From Apis mellifera (Eukaryota > Arthropoda > Insecta > Hymenoptera > Apidae): a stretch of DNA of 64,000 bases. The DNA is taken from positions 20,182,202 to 20,246,201 of the forward strand of contig NC_037638.1 of the NCBI RefSeq assembly GCF_003254395.2. Direction: 5' to 3'. Positions 63,663 through 64,000 of the stretch are shown here, piece after piece (positions within the stretch are counted from its first letter, which is position 1; every line of letters begins with the position of its first letter). The notes beneath the pieces are model-generated. The model saw only the letters and a program-made list of their open reading frames with translations, was not told where the DNA came from and did no database searches. Position numbers and translations under genes: made by a program.

Positions 63663-63802
63663 TCAGCCCTCAGCGACCGCAGATAGAGTACGCGGATCGT
63701 CTAATTCTACCCGGCAGCAACGTGACAGCCCGAGCAGGTGAGATCGCTGCGCTCACTTGCAGAGCGCGGTATGGGAATCCTTCGCCTCTAATTAAATGGT
63801 TC
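63663..63802 (+). CDS. Internal exon: interdomain linker and start of Ig domain 2
   Basis: The exon follows an acceptor CTCATTCCAG. Its first two bases complete the valine codon split from the exon at 62322-62505. It continues VSPQRPQIEYADRLILPGSN, a proline-rich linker of the 'P.RP.I' kind seen between Ig1 and Ig2 of kirre/nephrin and Fas3-like proteins. It then has a potential N-glycosylation site (NVT) and the B strand of a second Ig domain, GEIAALTCRARYGNPSPLIK, followed by WF. 'TC.A..GNP.P.IKW' is typical of the CD80-like C2-set domain that comes second in IRRE-module proteins. The donor is most likely GTAATT at 63803 (phase 0 after WF); a weaker GTTCGT at 63799 would cut after IK. Reading on past 63802 meets a stop in four codons, so the exon must splice here. 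The rest of Ig2 lies beyond the window. Confidence 0.85.
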
Positions 63803-64000
63803 GTAATTGTTGCACCGTAGATTCCGTTACCACTTACTACGTAACATCCACCCGACGATTCCCTCCTCGTCTCGGCCTTTTTCTCCTCCAACTCCTCGAT
63901 CGAAATCGGCAACACTCACCGATCCATTTCACAATAGAGGAGCAGGAAGAGGAGGAGGAGGAGGAGAAGGAAGGAGAAGAAGGAAAAAAGAAAAGATCGT
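63803..64000 (+). other. Start of the next intron, running off the window
   Basis: Follows the likely GTAATT donor. Holds a (GGA)n-rich purine tract near the window end and no further exon. Confidence 0.7.
63944..63995. repeat. (GGA)n-rich purine tract, 52 bases
   Basis: GGA units followed by GAAGGA/GAAGAA and A runs, located in the intron that begins at 63803 and continues past the window. Confidence 0.9.

Overview
This window looks like eukaryotic, insect nuclear DNA. The best guess is a bee or another aculeate hymenopteran. That guess rests on three things: abundant undepleted CpG in non-coding DNA, sharp alternation of AT-rich blocks with GC/CpG-rich blocks, and very many short (TA)n, (GA)n and purine/pyrimidine repeats. 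There are no operons, no rRNA or tRNA that I can recognise, no CRISPR array and no intact transposase. The species assignment is inference from composition only.

The only coding sequence I can support is three consecutive internal exons of one plus-strand gene at the right end: 50112-50239, 62322-62505 and 63663-63802. Their splice phases match exactly, and joined they encode one V-type immunoglobulin domain plus the start of a second (C2-type) one. The family is the immunoglobulin-superfamily cell-surface adhesion/recognition proteins. The closest match I can name is the kirre/roughest/nephrin (IRRE module) type, with Fasciclin-3-like proteins as an alternative. The domain carries an additional cysteine pair in the first Ig fold. 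The gene begins upstream (the signal-peptide exon is not securely identified) and runs off the right end, so the remaining Ig domains, membrane segment and cytoplasmic tail are outside the window.

The rest, about 63.5 kb, reads as intron and/or upstream flank of this gene. 1-50111 is either a giant first intron or intron plus promoter region; one candidate 5' exon lies at 23332-23421, but its reading phase does not fit the next recognised exon. 50240-62321 is a 12.1-kb intron that interrupts the first Ig domain, and 62506-63662 is a 1.16-kb intron. Inside these are a ~183-bp MITE-like element with TA target-site duplication (17934-18120), two Tc1/mariner-like terminal fragments, many microsatellites, long uninterrupted purine tracts, a few perfect inverted repeats, and several blocks of higher-complexity sequence (some with POU octamers) that could be regulatory elements.

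The long open frames on either strand, including one of 505 codons, are best explained by stop-poor repeats and CpG-rich composition rather than genes. I did not find a convincing undescribed system. The items most worth a second look are the extra-cysteine Ig domain, the MITE, the unresolved 5' exon and the candidate regulatory blocks.
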